The translations under genes were made by a program, and so were the position numbers. Positions 63,901-64,000 of a stretch of DNA of 64,000 nt are shown piece by piece. This DNA is from Bacillus alkalisoli. Its GTDB lineage: Bacteria; Bacillota; Bacilli; Bacillales; Bacillaceae_I. Each line of letters begins with the position of its first letter. Position 1 is the first letter of the stretch. Below the pieces are notes generated by a model. It saw only the letters and a program-made list of their open reading frames with translations. It did not search any database and was not told the DNA's origin. Location of the stretch: positions 1,506,665 to 1,570,664 of the forward strand of contig NZ_KZ454944.1 of NCBI RefSeq assembly GCF_002797415.1, given 5' to 3'.

Positions 63901-64000
63901 TTAGTCTCCAAGAACCTTCTCAGCGCGAACGCAAGATTCGAAATTTCCTTTATGGGAAGCATCACAGAATGGTAAATTTTTTGATAAGCCACAGCGGCAA
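63901..64000 (-). CDS. CDGSH iron-sulfur domain protein, truncated by window edge
   Basis: The C-terminal 32 residues are visible: CRCGLSKNLPFCDASHKG is the CDGSH cluster motif (Cys-x-Cys, then Cys and His). Ends AEKVLGD. The start lies beyond 64000. Probably a small [2Fe-2S] protein; role unknown. Confidence 0.85.
   Translation of the reverse strand, partial: CRCGLSKNLPFCDASHKGNFESCVRAEKVLGD

Overview
The window reads as chromosome of a low-GC, endospore-forming Bacillaceae species. It carries spoIVB and spo0A, AGGAGG-type ribosome binding sites, frequent TTG/GTG starts and strong stem-loop/T-run terminators. Gene order largely follows the Bacillus subtilis yqi-yqj region (ahrC-recN-spoIVB-spo0A, bkd operon, artPQR, yqjA-E, polY1, namA, yqjN, proI, yqjP, yqjQ, rnz, polY2). 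Unlike B. subtilis it also encodes methylmalonyl-CoA mutase, so it is a related genus or species and not B. subtilis; I do not name a species.

Layout. 1-4.8 kb: arginine repressor, recN, and the sporulation genes spoIVB and spo0A. 4.8-7 kb: a convergent Spo0E-motif/STAS fusion, a YycC-like miniprotein, a phosphodiesterase and a small membrane protein. 7-17.5 kb: bkdR and the complete branched-chain keto acid operon (ptb-bcd-buk-lpdV-bkdAA-bkdAB-bkdB) behind a near-perfect sigma-54 promoter. 17.6-18.1 kb: a 20-21 bp tandem repeat array with a 103 bp higher-order period, followed by a NERD-domain gene. 19-24.3 kb: mutA-mutB-meaB. 24.4-28 kb: two intergenic repeat elements, bacilliredoxin and the artPQR transporter behind ArgR-type boxes. 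28-35.3 kb: an exported oligoendopeptidase, yqjA, yqjB, prli42, methylmalonyl-CoA epimerase, the acyl-CoA carboxylase beta chain and yqjE. 35.4-38.4 kb: an orphan CheW, DNA polymerase IV, and a convergent two-gene operon of small proteins under two LexA boxes, then a prolyl-4-hydroxylase-like oxygenase. 38.4-52 kb: housekeeping and accessory single genes (HAD, rnz, SurA-like lipoprotein, signal peptidase, quinone-responsive dioxygenase, GNAT, DUF1287, DUF3231, namA, yqjN, a diguanylate cyclase, a gluzincin). 52-57 kb: proI behind a proline T-box, yqjP-yqjQ and a three-gene operon of unknown anchored proteins. 57-64 kb: an ECF sigma/DUF4179 pair, yqzH and SOS-controlled polY2-yqjX, a lipoprotein, an HPr-like protein without the catalytic histidine, an orphan MNT nucleotidyltransferase and a truncated CDGSH protein.

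How it fits together. The bkd operon converts leucine, isoleucine and valine to acyl-CoA. The propionyl-CoA from valine and isoleucine is carboxylated (32390), epimerised (31981) and rearranged to succinyl-CoA (mutA/B, with MeaB as chaperone), so most of a branched-chain amino acid to TCA route lies in one window. Candidate CcpA sites precede both ptb and mutA. The arginine repressor at the left edge probably controls artPQR through boxes overlapping its promoter. Two LexA-type promoters of the same architecture (box inside the -35/-10 spacer) drive polY2 and an uncharacterised small-protein operon beside polY1. The most novel candidates are the Spo0E-STAS fusion convergent with spo0A and the LexA-driven small membrane protein operon.
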